Assembly: GCF_043769475.1 (NCBI RefSeq)
Contig: NZ_CP171729.1
Coordinates: forward strand, 4,340,001 to 4,404,000
DNA length: 64,000 bases
From: Allomesorhizobium sp043769475
GTDB lineage: Bacteria; Pseudomonadota; Alphaproteobacteria; Rhizobiales; Rhizobiaceae
Reading direction: 5' to 3'
The notes beneath the pieces were generated by a model. That model saw only the letters and a program-made list of their open reading frames with translations, did no database searches and was not told the origin of the DNA. Both the position numbers and the translations under genes were made by a program. Positions 7,515-16,177 of the stretch are shown piece by piece (the first letter of the stretch is position 1; each line of letters opens with the position of its first letter).

Positions 7515-8501
7515 TCAGCGTATCGTGAAAGGCTCGAAATCCGCGAAGACGCTGTCGGGCACCGCCATCGACAAGAGGTCAAGGTTGCGCGTCAGGCTGG
7601 CCGGCGCAGCCGTCCCGAGAAGGATCGCCGCGACCGCCGGACTGCGCAGCGGAAATGCGAGTGCCGCCGCCGGCAACGGAATGCCCTTGGCTTCCGCGAC
7701 GCGCTGCATGCCTGCCACACGCGCCAGAATGTCCGCCGAGGCGGGGCCATAGTCGAAATTCGCGCCGGCTACGGGTCCGGTCGCCAGAATCCCCGAATTG
7801 AACACGCCACCAATCACCAGCGAAGTCCCTTGCTTCTCGCTCAGCGCCAACAGTTCGGCCTCCGCCGAGCGGTCGAGCAGCGAATAACGCCCCGCGAGAA
7901 GGTTGCAGTCGAGCGGAGCCTGCCGCATCACGTCGAGGCAAATCTGAACCTCATTGACGCCCAGGCCGTAGGCCGCGATGGCCCCCGCCGATTTGAGCTC
8001 GTCCAGCGCCTTGAGGCCCGACTCCATCAACTGGCGGAAATGGACCTTGGTCTTCTCCACGCCGTGTGTGTAGACGCCGATGTCATGCACGAACAGGATA
8101 TCGATCCGGTTCAGGCCAAGCCTTGCGTAGCTGAACTCGACTGAGCGCATGATGGCGTCGTAGCTGTAGTCGTAGTCGACCGCGAAGGGCAGCGGATCGA
8201 CATAGCCATGGTCCGGAATTTCGGAATCGGGCACCGGGCGCAGCAACCGGCCGACCTTGGTCGACAACACATATTCGTCCCGCGGCTTGTCGCGCAGGAA
8301 ATCTCCCATCCGGCGTTCGGACAATCCGAAGCCGTAGAACGGTGCGGTGTCGAAGTAGCGGATGCCGGCATCCCACGCAGTTTGCAGCGTTTCCATCGCG
8401 GCCTCGCGCGGACAGGAGCGGTAGAGGCCGCCGACCGACGCGCCGCCAAAGCCGATTTCGGTGACGTCGAGCGCAGCCCGCCCTATGCGCCTCTTGTTCA
8501 T
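7515..8501 (-). CDS. Aldo/keto reductase, D-threo-aldose 1-dehydrogenase (L-fucose dehydrogenase) type
   Basis: A 328-residue TIM-barrel NAD(P)-dependent oxidoreductase. Family features include GFGGASVGGLYR near the start, the catalytic DTAPFYGFGLSERRMG block (Asp and Tyr of the AKR tetrad) and STKVGRLL with the catalytic Lys. The pattern fits the D-threo-aldose 1-dehydrogenase / L-fucose dehydrogenase branch, which oxidises aldoses to lactones. AAGGA six bases upstream supports ATG 8501. It lies 138 bp downstream of the UxaA/GarD-type dehydratase on the same strand, which points to a sugar to aldonate to keto-deoxy acid route. The actual sugar is not determinable. Confidence 0.85.
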   Translation of the reverse strand: MNKRRIGRAALDVTEIGFGGASVGGLYRSCPREAAMETLQTAWDAGIRYFDTAPFYGFGLSERRMGDFLRDKPRDEYVLSTKVGRLLRPVPDSEIPDHGYVDPLPFAVDYDYSYDAIMRSVEFSYARLGLNRIDILFVHDIGVYTHGVEKTKVHFRQLMESGLKALDELKSAGAIAAYGLGVNEVQICLDVMRQAPLDCNLLAGRYSLLDRSAEAELLALSEKQGTSLVIGGVFNSGILATGPVAGANFDYGPASADILARVAGMQRVAEAKGIPLPAAALAFPLRSPAVAAILLGTAAPASLTRNLDLLSMAVPDSVFADFEPFTIR

Positions 8502-8639
8502 CTGTGTTCCTTGCACCGTGCGGAAGATGTTGCGATGGCGAAAATAGCCGCCCCCGGAACCATGTTTCTATCGTCAAAATGCATTTGAGCGTCAATCGGC
8601 CGGGCGCCTACGATCGGCGCCGGCACGTCGGCCTCGCTC

Positions 8640-10172
8640 CTACATCACGGCGCCGACCTGCCAGGGGACGAATTCATTGTCGCCATAGCCGAGTTCCTCC
8701 GACTTGCTTCGCTTGCCCGAAGCCACGGCGAGTATCTCGTCGAATATCTGCCGTCCCTTCTCCTCGACCGTGACGCCGCCGAGAATGTCCCCGCAATTGA
8801 TGTCCATGTCCTCGACCATGCGCTCGTACATCGGCGTATTGGTCGCCAGCTTGATGGACGGGACGGGCTTGCAGCCATAGGCCGATCCGCGGCCGGTGGT
8901 GAAGCAGAGCATATTGGCGCCGCCGGCGACCTGGCCGGTCGCCGACACCGGATCGTAGCCGGGCGTGTCCATGAACACAAAACCCTTCTCGGTCACCGGC
9001 TCGGCATATTCGTAGACCGCATTGAGCGTGGTGGAGCCGCCCTTTGCCGCTGCGCCCAGCGACTTCTCCAGGATCGTGGTCAGCCCGCCGGCCTTGTTGC
9101 CGGGCGAGGGATTGTTGTTCATCTCGCCGCCATTGCGTTCGGTATAAGCTTCCCACCAATGGATGCGCTCGACCAGCTTTTCGCCGACCTCCCGGTTCTT
9201 CGCCCGACGCGTCAGCAGGTGCTCGGCACCGTAAATCTCCGGCGTCTCTGAGAGGATCGCCGTGCCGCCGTTCTTCACGAGGATATCGGCGGCCACGCCC
9301 AGCGCCGGATTGGCCGTTATGCCGGAATAGCCGTCCGAGCCGCCGCACTGCAGCGCCAGCGTGATCTCCGACGCCGGCGTCGTCCTGCGCACCGCGCGAT
9401 TGACGACGGGAAGCATTTCCTTGATGCGCTCAAGCCCCTGCTCGATCGACTTGCGCGTTCCGCCGGTATCCTGGATCGTCATGGTGCGGAAGGTTTCGCT
9501 CTCCTCGATGCCGTAGAGTTGCTTCATGCGGCCGATCTGGAACACTTCGCAGCCGAGCCCGACCAGCAGCACCGCACCGAGATTGGGATTGGCCGAGTAG
9601 CCCCACTGCGTGCGCTTCAGGATATCGAATCCCTCGCCGCTGCCGGCCATGCCGCATCCCGTTCCATGGGTGAAGGAGACGACCCCGTCGACATTACCGA
9701 ACTCTTCGAGAATGCCGGACCGCGTCGCGGCTTCGGCCATGAAGCGCGCGACCGACGCCGAACAGTTCACGCTGGTCAGGATGCCGATATAGTTTCTGGT
9801 CCCCACGCGCCCGTTGGCCCGGTGAAAACCCTCGAATGTCGCCTGCTCCTCCACCGGCAGCACGTTTTCCGGGCGCGCGCCCATTGCGAACTGATAGTCG
9901 CGCTCGAAATCATGCATCTCGACATTATGCTCGTGGACCCAGTCTCCAGCCTCGATCGGGCGGCTCGCGAAGCCGATGATCTGGCCGAATTTCACGATCG
10001 GCTCGCCGACGCCGATGTTGCGGGCCGCGATCTTGTGGCCGAACGGAATGCGCTGCCGCGCCGCCACGCCGCGCAAGACCGGGAGATCCTTTTCGATTTT
10101 CTCCACGGCAACGACGACGTTGTCCTCGCTGCTCAGGCTGAGCGTCCTGGCGAATGTTTGTTGTGAACTCAT
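8640..10172 (-). CDS. UxaA/GarD-family sugar-acid dehydratase (altronate dehydratase-like)
   Basis: A 510-residue protein with an N-terminal SAF domain (about residues 15-95) followed by the large D-galactarate/altronate dehydratase domain. Visible motifs include NGRVGTRNYIG, HGTGCGMAG, LQCGGSDGYSGITANPALG and NNPSPGNKAGGLTTI. The family removes water from altronate or galactarate with a metal ion, giving 2-keto-3-deoxy acids. Length matches two-domain UxaA. The start at 10172 has GGGA just upstream. It is divergent from a GntR-family regulator across a 134-bp gap holding a palindromic operator, so it is probably inducible by its sugar acid. Altronate, galactarate and related acids are all possible. 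Confidence 0.88.
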   Translation of the reverse strand: MSSQQTFARTLSLSSEDNVVVAVEKIEKDLPVLRGVAARQRIPFGHKIAARNIGVGEPIVKFGQIIGFASRPIEAGDWVHEHNVEMHDFERDYQFAMGARPENVLPVEEQATFEGFHRANGRVGTRNYIGILTSVNCSASVARFMAEAATRSGILEEFGNVDGVVSFTHGTGCGMAGSGEGFDILKRTQWGYSANPNLGAVLLVGLGCEVFQIGRMKQLYGIEESETFRTMTIQDTGGTRKSIEQGLERIKEMLPVVNRAVRRTTPASEITLALQCGGSDGYSGITANPALGVAADILVKNGGTAILSETPEIYGAEHLLTRRAKNREVGEKLVERIHWWEAYTERNGGEMNNNPSPGNKAGGLTTILEKSLGAAAKGGSTTLNAVYEYAEPVTEKGFVFMDTPGYDPVSATGQVAGGANMLCFTTGRGSAYGCKPVPSIKLATNTPMYERMVEDMDINCGDILGGVTVEEKGRQIFDEILAVASGKRSKSEELGYGDNEFVPWQVGAVM

Positions 10173-10235
10173 GATCCCGGGTCCGGTGTGGTTGAGGTGC
10201 AAATCCCGAGTTGACGCGATCAGCGCTGTGATCAT

Positions 10236-10251
10236 ACTAACATGTCAGTAC
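10236..10251. promoter_or_regulatory. Palindromic operator, probably for the adjacent GntR regulator
   Basis: TACTAACATGTCAGTA is a 16-bp inverted repeat with a single mismatched pair, midway between the divergent UxaA-like dehydratase and GntR genes. Size, symmetry and location fit an FCD-type GntR operator. Confidence 0.55.
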
Positions 10252-10306
10252 GGTCCGCAAGCTCGAAACGTGGTCTCGCGGTCCGCCGCCCAGGGAATGA
10301 GTTCCG

Positions 10307-11050
10307 ATGCCGCACACTATCCGGTCACATTCGCCGCTGAATGGACGAGCAAACACGCCGCGCTCCTACGGCGGGGCGACCGAGCGCGTCGTCGAGGCGC
10401 TGAGGGAGGCGATCGTCACCCTGGAGATCCCGCCCGGCGCCCCGCTCGACAAGGCGGTGCTGACTGCCCGGTTCGGCGTTTCGCGGTTTCCCGTGGCGGA
10501 AGCATTCACCCGGCTGAAAGCCGAGGGATTGGTCGATGTGCGGCCCCAGAGCGGCTCCACCGCCTCCCTGATCCGCCTCGCCGACGTCAGGGAGAACATG
10601 TTCCTGCGCCGGGCGCTGGAGGGCGAGGCCGTGGCGCTGCTGGCAAGCCGCAACGACGCCGCGCTTCTGGTGGAGGTCGACAGGAACCTGCGCTACCAAA
10701 AATCGGCAGTGGAGGCCGGCGACCGGCCGGGCTTCCACCGCCTCGATCTCGAATTCCACGACCTTCTGGTCAGCGCGGTCGGCTATCCGCGCATGCGCGC
10801 GACCGTGGAACACGCCCGACTGGCGCTCGATCGTGTGCGCCGCCTGCTCGGAACGCCGCGCCGCCACGCGCTGACCTATGCCGAGCATTGCGCAATCGTC
10901 GAGGCGTTGCGCAACGCCGCGCCCGACGCGGCGCGAGCGGCGATGGCCGTTCACATCGATTCGGTGATGTCGGAACTCGAGGCGTTTGCCGTGGCCAAGC
11001 CCGAAGTCTTCGCCGACCGGGAGCCAGCCGCTGACCCGCTCCAGGTCTAA
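10307..11050 (+). CDS. GntR-family transcriptional regulator, FCD (FadR) type
   Basis: A 247-residue regulator. Residues about 24-90 form the winged helix (VVEALREAIVTLEIPPGAPLD, then the FGVSRFPVAEAFTRLKAEGL recognition helix). Residues about 100-225 form the all-helical FCD effector domain, with metal-binding-type residues in the FHRLDLEFHDLL helix and later His positions. FCD regulators mostly bind sugar acids or organic acids and repress divergent catabolic genes. Here the divergent neighbour is a sugar-acid dehydratase followed by an aldose dehydrogenase, the likely targets. It is followed 17 bp later by a DedA gene. Confidence 0.9.
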   Translation: MPHTIRSHSPLNGRANTPRSYGGATERVVEALREAIVTLEIPPGAPLDKAVLTARFGVSRFPVAEAFTRLKAEGLVDVRPQSGSTASLIRLADVRENMFLRRALEGEAVALLASRNDAALLVEVDRNLRYQKSAVEAGDRPGFHRLDLEFHDLLVSAVGYPRMRATVEHARLALDRVRRLLGTPRRHALTYAEHCAIVEALRNAAPDAARAAMAVHIDSVMSELEAFAVAKPEVFADREPAADPLQV

Positions 11051-11066
11051 AAGACGGCGAGGGGCA

Positions 11067-11603
11067 ATGGAATTTCTTCGCGAGGCCGCTTCGTTTGTCG
11101 AGCCCTACGTCTCCCAGTACGGCGTCGCGGCCCTGTTCGTCATTATCTACCTGGAATCGCTCGGAGCTCCGCTGCCCGGCGAGAGCGCGCTGATCGCGTC
11201 CTCGGTAATGGCCGCCAGCGGGGAGGACTTTTCGATCGTCCAGTTGTTCCTGGCAGTCTGGACAGCCGCGGTCCTCGGCGACTGCACCGGCTATGCGATC
11301 GGCAGGATCGGCGGGCGCCCCCTGCTGCAGCGCTATGGCTGGGTGGTCCGGCTCACGCCCGAGCGCTTGTCGAAACTGGAAGGCCTGTTCCGCCGCAAGG
11401 GCCCGATCATCGTTTTCGGAGCGCGCTTCGTCGTCCTGCTCCGCCAGCTCAACGGGCTGGTCGCCGGCTCGGTGGCGATGCCCTGGCGCAGCTTTGTAGC
11501 GGCAAACGTCCTCGGAGCGGTGCTATGGTCGGCCGTCTGGTGCTTCGGACCCTACTATCTCGGCGAGGCATTCAATCTGCATGGCATACTGCAGAAACTT
11601 TGA
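11067..11603 (+). CDS. DedA-family (SNARE-associated) membrane protein
   Basis: A 178-residue inner-membrane protein of the DedA/VTT family. Landmarks are the ESLGAPLPGE loop after the first helix, the GxxxGYxIGRxGG region (GDCTGYAIGRIGGRPLLQRY), and the arginine-containing FGARFVVLLRQLNGLVAG motif. DedA proteins contribute to undecaprenyl-phosphate or phospholipid flipping and membrane potential. The ATG at 11067 follows GAGGGG by two to three bases; a longer frame upstream overlaps the GntR gene and lacks a better site. Probably cotranscribed with the GntR gene, though no functional link is obvious. Confidence 0.9.
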   Translation: MEFLREAASFVEPYVSQYGVAALFVIIYLESLGAPLPGESALIASSVMAASGEDFSIVQLFLAVWTAAVLGDCTGYAIGRIGGRPLLQRYGWVVRLTPERLSKLEGLFRRKGPIIVFGARFVVLLRQLNGLVAGSVAMPWRSFVAANVLGAVLWSAVWCFGPYYLGEAFNLHGILQKL

Positions 11604-11687
11604 CGGTCTTCCGACGCGGCGCCCGCTGATCATCTTCCTAATTTCGGATGCCGCCTCGCCGCAGGCGCGCAACAAGAAAATCGATCG

Positions 11688-12467
11688 CTAGACGCGCCGC
11701 TCGACCATCATCTTCTTGATCTCGGCGATCGCCTTGGCCGGATTGAGGCCTTTCGGGCAGGTCTGCGTGCAGTTCATGATCGTATGGCAGCGATAGAGCC
11801 GGAACGGGTCTTCGAGATTGTCCAGCCGTTCGCCCGCCGCCTCGTCACGGCTGTCGATCAGCCAGCGGTAGGCCTGCAGCAGCACGGCCGGACCGAGATA
11901 GCGCTCGCCGTTCCACCAATAGCTCGGACAGGAGGTCTGGCAGCAGAAGCATAGGATGCACTCGTACAGCCCGTCGAGCTTCTGACGGTCCTCATGGCTC
12001 TGCCGCCATTCCTTGGCCGGCTCGGGCGAAACCGTTTTCAGGAACGGGTCGATCGAGGTCAATTGCGCATAGGGAACGGTGAGATCCGGCACCAGATCCT
12101 TGACCACCGGCATATGCGGCAGCGGATAGACCTTCACCGCGCCCGAAATGTCGTCCATGCCCTTGGTGCAGGCCAGCGTATTGCCGCCGTCTATGTTCAT
12201 GGCACAGGAGCCGCAAATGCCTTCGCGGCAGGAGCGCCGGAGCGTCAGCGTCGGATCGATCCTGTTCTTGATCCACAGCAGCGCATCGAGAACCATCGGC
12301 CCGCAATCGTCGAGATTGACGAAATAGGTGTCGAGGCGCGGGTTCTCGCCGTCGTCCGGAGACCAGCGGTAGATCCGGTATTCGCGCAGATTGGTTGCGC
12401 CCTCCGGCTTGGGCCAGGTCTTGCCCGTGCGGATCTTCGAGTTCTTGGGCAAAGTGAGTTCTACCAT
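11688..12467 (-). CDS. sdhB: Succinate dehydrogenase iron-sulfur subunit
   Basis: A 259-residue SdhB, the electron-transfer subunit of complex II. The [2Fe-2S] ligands are Cys80, Cys85, Cys88 and Cys100. The C-terminal ferredoxin-like domain carries Cys170, Cys173 and Cys176 with Cys180, and Cys227, Cys233 and Cys237, for the [4Fe-4S] and [3Fe-4S] clusters. It passes electrons from SdhA FAD to quinone at SdhCD. In most alphaproteobacteria sdhB follows sdhA directly; here a glycosyltransferase gene separates them, ending only three bases before the sdhB start, so the operon appears continuous. Confidence 0.98.
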   Translation of the reverse strand: MVELTLPKNSKIRTGKTWPKPEGATNLREYRIYRWSPDDGENPRLDTYFVNLDDCGPMVLDALLWIKNRIDPTLTLRRSCREGICGSCAMNIDGGNTLACTKGMDDISGAVKVYPLPHMPVVKDLVPDLTVPYAQLTSIDPFLKTVSPEPAKEWRQSHEDRQKLDGLYECILCFCCQTSCPSYWWNGERYLGPAVLLQAYRWLIDSRDEAAGERLDNLEDPFRLYRCHTIMNCTQTCPKGLNPAKAIAEIKKMMVERRV

Positions 12468-12470
12468 GGC

Positions 12471-13289
12471 TCAGGCGCTCCGCTTGGCTGCATGATCGAG
12501 AATGGTCGGGCAGACCGCGATGGGACGTTTGACCCCGCTGCGCAACGTGCCGAGTTTACGCGCCGTCATGGCGAAATGGCCCGCAAGCCGCCGCAGCTTG
12601 AATTGCGGCCGCCGCACAAATGCACCGAACCGCGACTGCTTGCTCGGCTGGGATATCGTCGTTTTGAATGCGCCGCGAAATCCGTCCTCGGCGCTTGCCG
12701 AAGCATAAAGCGGCGTGGCAAGCCCTGGCTCGGCCTGAAGGCGCGGGATGCCGGCGAGGTTGAGGAACGCATCGGAGGGCGCGGCGTAATGCTTCGCCCT
12801 CTGCAGGAGCCGGCGCGCCGCTGCCGGCCGCACCAGATACCCGCCCGACCCGCCACGGTCGACGAAAAGCCGGTAATGCCGGATCCCGCTTTTCGGCGCC
12901 GAAGAGTAGGGTCGCCGCGAAACCCACTTCTCTGCCCCGCGCGTCTCGAGATTGAGGATGTCGAGCATGTCGATATCGTTCAGTTCCGCCAGCCATGACG
13001 GCAATTTTTCGGAGAGCACGACGTCATCCTCCAGCACCAGCACCGGCCGGTTGCTATCGACGCAATGCCGCCAGGCGCGGCTGTGGCTGTGCAGGCAGGC
13101 CAGTTCGGTGCGCGAAAGTGGGCGCATATAGGTGCCGCCGAGGCGTTTGAACTCATCGTCGCCGATCATCGTGGCGTCAGTCGCCTTCAACCGGGTGAAT
13201 TCCAGCCCGAGCCGCTGCATCTGCGATGCAATGAACGCCAGCCGGTCCGGGCTTCTGTCCAGATTGATGACGAGGATTTCCGGCACCAT
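12471..13289 (-). CDS. Glycosyltransferase family 25 protein, embedded in the sdh operon
   Basis: A 272-residue protein whose N-terminus (ILVINLDRSPDRLAFIASQM) and EDDVVLSEKLP motif at about residues 87-97 are typical of family 25 glycosyltransferases, which add galactose or related sugars to lipooligosaccharide. The fold ends near residue 200; the last 70 residues are basic and low in hydrophobic content. It starts ten bases after the sdhA stop with GAGG seven bases upstream and ends three bases before sdhB, so it is translated as part of the sdh transcript. Its codon use resembles its neighbours. It has no evident role in complex II; acceptor sugar unknown. Confidence 0.88.
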   Translation of the reverse strand: MVPEILVINLDRSPDRLAFIASQMQRLGLEFTRLKATDATMIGDDEFKRLGGTYMRPLSRTELACLHSHSRAWRHCVDSNRPVLVLEDDVVLSEKLPSWLAELNDIDMLDILNLETRGAEKWVSRRPYSSAPKSGIRHYRLFVDRGGSGGYLVRPAAARRLLQRAKHYAAPSDAFLNLAGIPRLQAEPGLATPLYASASAEDGFRGAFKTTISQPSKQSRFGAFVRRPQFKLRRLAGHFAMTARKLGTLRSGVKRPIAVCPTILDHAAKRSA

Positions 13290-13298
13290 GGCGACGCC

Positions 13299-15146
13299 TC
13301 AATACACCCGCGCCTTGGGCGCGATCTTGGCCAGGCTGATGCCGCCCTCGTCTTCGGCGAGCAGCGTTTCGGTGTGCACCGGCCGGTAGCCGAGCGTGAC
13401 TTTTCCCGCTTCGTCGACCCATGCCAGCGTGTGCTTGCGCCAGTTCAGATCGTCGCGGCTGGAGAAATCCTCGCGCGCATGCGCGCCGCGGCTTTCCTTG
13501 CGGGCCTCTGCGCCGTAGACGGTCGGAAGCGCGTTGGCCATCAGGTTTTCCAGTTCCAGCGTCTCGACGAGGTCTGAATTCCAGATCATCGACCGATCGA
13601 AGACTTTGAGGTCAGGCAACTCGTTCCAGATCTCCGAGATGCGCCGGCATCCCTGCTCGAGCGTTTCCTGCGTGCGGAAAACCGCGGCTTCCTCCTGCAT
13701 GGTCTTCTGCATCTTTTCGCGCAGGAACGCCGTCGGGGTGCCGCCATTGGCGTGGCGGAGCCTGTCGAAGCGCGTCATGATCTTTTCGACAGCGGCCTCG
13801 TTGATGGCCGGAACAGTAGTCGCACGGTCGACCACCTGGCCGGCCCGGATAGCCGCTGCCCGCCCGAACACCACGAGATCGATCAGCGAGTTGGAGCCGA
13901 GCCGGTTGGCGCCGTGCACCGAGGCGCAGCCCGCCTCGCCGACCGCCATGAGCCCCGGCGCGACGGCGTCGGGGTTTTCAGGCGTCGGCCGCAGCACCTC
14001 GCCCCAATAATTGGTCGGGATGCCACCCATATTGTAGTGGACCGTCGGCAGCACCGGGATCGGCTCGCGCGTCACGTCGACGCCGGCGAAAATCTTGGCC
14101 GATTCCGAAATGCCGGGCAGCCTTTCGTGCAGGACCGTCGGATCGAGATGGTCGAGGTGCAGGAAGATGTGGTCCTTGTCCTTGCCGACGCCGCGGCCTT
14201 CGCGGATTTCCAGTGTCATGCAGCGCGAAACCACGTCGCGTGACGCAAGATCCTTGGCCGACGGGGCGTAGCGCTCCATGAAGCGCTCGCCTTCGGAATT
14301 GACGAGATAGCCGCCTTCGCCGCGCGCGCCCTCGGTGATCAGGCAGCCCGAGCCGTAAATGCCGGTCGGGTGAAACTGCACGAACTCCATGTCCTGCAGC
14401 GGCAGGCCAGCGCGCGCGACCATGCCGCCGCCGTCGCCAGTGCAGGTATGGGCGGATGTCGCCGAGAAATAGGCGCGGCCATAACCGCCGGTCGCCAGCA
14501 CCACCATCTTTGCCGCAAAACGGTGGATGGTGCCGTCATCGAGATTCCAGGCGACGACGCCTGTGCAGACGCCGTCGTCCGACATGATCAGATCGAGCGC
14601 GAAATACTCGATGAAGAACTGCGCACTGTGCTTCAGCGACTGGCCGTAGAGCGTGTGCAATATGGCGTGGCCGGTGCGGTCGGCGGCGGCGCAGGTGCGC
14701 TGTACCGGCGGGCCATCGCCGTAATTCATCATGTGGCCGCCGAACGGACGCTGATAGATCTTGCCCTCTTCGGTGCGTGAGAAAGGCACGCCATAATGCT
14801 CGAGCTCGTAGACCGCGGCGGGCGCCTGGCGCACCATATACTCCATCGCGTCGACGTCGCCGAGCCAGTCGGAGCCCTTGACGGTGTCGTACATATGCCA
14901 TTGCCAGCTGTCCGGACCCATATTGGACAGCGAGGCTGCAATGCCGCCCTGGGCGGCAACAGTGTGCGAGCGCGTCGGGAAGACCTTGGTGATGCAGGCG
15001 GTCTTCAGCCCCTGCTCGGCCATGCCGAGCGTGGCGCGCAGTCCGGCGCCGCCGGCGCCAACCACCACCACGTCGAATTGGTGATCGACGAAGGTGTAGC
15101 CTTTACCGGCCGATGCCGCGCCGTTGCCTGGTCGTTCCTTGGCCAC
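13299..15146 (-). CDS. sdhA: Succinate dehydrogenase flavoprotein subunit
   Basis: A 615-residue SdhA carrying covalent FAD and the succinate site. The Rossmann motif VVVGAGGAGLRA follows a short leader, then the HTVAAQGGIAASLSN block holding the FAD-linked His. Catalytic and substrate elements such as QFHPTGIYGSGCL, RDVVSRCM and HYNMGGIPTNYWGE are all intact. It oxidises succinate to fumarate on the cytoplasmic face and hands electrons to SdhB. The gene lies three bases after sdhD and ten bases before the embedded glycosyltransferase. Confidence 0.98.
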   Translation of the reverse strand: MAKERPGNGAASAGKGYTFVDHQFDVVVVGAGGAGLRATLGMAEQGLKTACITKVFPTRSHTVAAQGGIAASLSNMGPDSWQWHMYDTVKGSDWLGDVDAMEYMVRQAPAAVYELEHYGVPFSRTEEGKIYQRPFGGHMMNYGDGPPVQRTCAAADRTGHAILHTLYGQSLKHSAQFFIEYFALDLIMSDDGVCTGVVAWNLDDGTIHRFAAKMVVLATGGYGRAYFSATSAHTCTGDGGGMVARAGLPLQDMEFVQFHPTGIYGSGCLITEGARGEGGYLVNSEGERFMERYAPSAKDLASRDVVSRCMTLEIREGRGVGKDKDHIFLHLDHLDPTVLHERLPGISESAKIFAGVDVTREPIPVLPTVHYNMGGIPTNYWGEVLRPTPENPDAVAPGLMAVGEAGCASVHGANRLGSNSLIDLVVFGRAAAIRAGQVVDRATTVPAINEAAVEKIMTRFDRLRHANGGTPTAFLREKMQKTMQEEAAVFRTQETLEQGCRRISEIWNELPDLKVFDRSMIWNSDLVETLELENLMANALPTVYGAEARKESRGAHAREDFSSRDDLNWRKHTLAWVDEAGKVTLGYRPVHTETLLAEDEGGISLAKIAPKARVY

Positions 15147-15149
15147 AGG

Positions 15150-15533
15150 TCAGCCCCCGAATGCGATTTTGAGAATGGCGAACACGCTCGCCGCGCCGAC
15201 TGCAACGGCAAAGAAGACGTTCAGCATGATCAGCGCAACCTTCGCGCCCTCGCCGTGGATATAGTCCTCGATGATGATCTGCATGCCGAGTTGCATGTGG
15301 TCGAGGCTGATCAGGATGAACAGCGATGCGGCGAGCGCGATGAGCGGCTCGGAAAGCGCCGCGCGCACCTCGTCGTAACCCGCTCCGCCGAGCGATAAGA
15401 TCCAGCCGAGAAGGAAGAACGAAAGCGGTATGAGCGCGATCGAGCTGAGCCGGATGCGCCAGAAATGGCCCGTACCGTCCTTGGCCGAGCCGAGGCCGCG
15501 GACCTTCCTCAACGGAGTTCGCATGTCAGACAT
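15150..15533 (-). CDS. sdhD: Succinate dehydrogenase membrane anchor subunit SdhD
   Basis: A 127-residue protein with three hydrophobic helices (about residues 28-50, 62-82 and 97-124). The SLDHMQLGMQIIIEDYIHGE segment holds the heme-ligand His and the D-Y pair conserved in alphaproteobacterial SdhD. It anchors SdhAB to the membrane and forms the quinone site with SdhC. An internal ATG at 15524 would shorten it by three residues. It is ten bases beyond sdhC and three bases before sdhA. Confidence 0.94.
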   Translation of the reverse strand: MSDMRTPLRKVRGLGSAKDGTGHFWRIRLSSIALIPLSFFLLGWILSLGGAGYDEVRAALSEPLIALAASLFILISLDHMQLGMQIIIEDYIHGEGAKVALIMLNVFFAVAVGAASVFAILKIAFGG

Positions 15534-15543
15534 TCGCCGCTTC

Positions 15544-15951
15544 CTATGCGCCCAGCCAGAAATAGCCGGCCCAGATCAGGACGGTCAGCACGACCGAGCC
15601 GGCAAGGGTCGCCCAGGCGAGTTGGGTCGAAGTATCCTTTTCCAGCCCATGCCCCGTGTCCCAGACCAGATGGCGGACGCCGCCCAGCAGATGGTGCATC
15701 AGCGCCCAGGTATATCCGAACAGCACCAGGCGACCGAACCAGGAGCCGAAGATGCCGTTGACGAAGTCGAAATATTGTTCCGACGTCGCAGCCGCGATCA
15801 GCCACCAGACAATCAGCAGCGTTCCGAAATAGAGCGCGCCGCCGGTGATGCGGTGAAGGATCGACATCAGCATGGTCGCCGGCCAGCGATAGATGGTGAG
15901 ATGCGGCGACATCGGGCGCGCTTGCGGCCGGGTGGCTGGTGAGTGGCTCAT
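15544..15951 (-). CDS. sdhC: Succinate dehydrogenase cytochrome b556 subunit SdhC
   Basis: A 135-residue SdhC with three transmembrane helices. Family signatures are RPMSPHLTIYRWPATMLMSI near the start (the RPLSPHL motif with the quinone-site Ser and Arg) and the heme-ligand region HHLLGGVRHLVWDTG. First gene of sdhCD-A-(GT25)-B. The ATG at 15951 is close behind GGGGAG; an upstream ATG at 15969 is in frame but would add an atypical leader. The 226-bp region upstream carries an 18-bp palindrome but no promoter I could assign with confidence. Confidence 0.95.
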   Translation of the reverse strand: MSHSPATRPQARPMSPHLTIYRWPATMLMSILHRITGGALYFGTLLIVWWLIAAATSEQYFDFVNGIFGSWFGRLVLFGYTWALMHHLLGGVRHLVWDTGHGLEKDTSTQLAWATLAGSVVLTVLIWAGYFWLGA

Positions 15952-16112
15952 GGCTCCCCTTTTCGGCATCCAGCGAATTGCGCTCCGAATGCGGCGTGGA
16001 TGCTTCGGATTGCGGCGTTTCGAACCCGGTTTCTAAAACTCTTTTTGCACCGCGTCAAAGCCGGAAAACCGTTTCCGCAGCCGCATTTAGTGGAATTCCG
16101 CCGATGCTGCCT

Positions 16113-16130
16113 GCTTCAATCGATTGAAGC
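16113..16130. promoter_or_regulatory. 18-bp perfect palindrome upstream of sdhC
   Basis: GCTTCAATCGATTGAAGC reads identically on both strands. It lies 160 bp upstream of the sdhC start and 48 bp downstream of the mliC-like stop. There is no T tail, so an operator is likelier than a terminator. The binding protein is unknown. Confidence 0.4.
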
Positions 16131-16177
16131 TGGCGGCTGCTTGCTGCGCCGCGGCATAACCTAATCCAGGCCGCGAA

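Noticed and set aside
16028..16040. TTTTAGAA half-site upstream of sdhC as an Irr box
   Set aside because: The second half-site TTCTAAA is absent at the right spacing, so it is only a half match.
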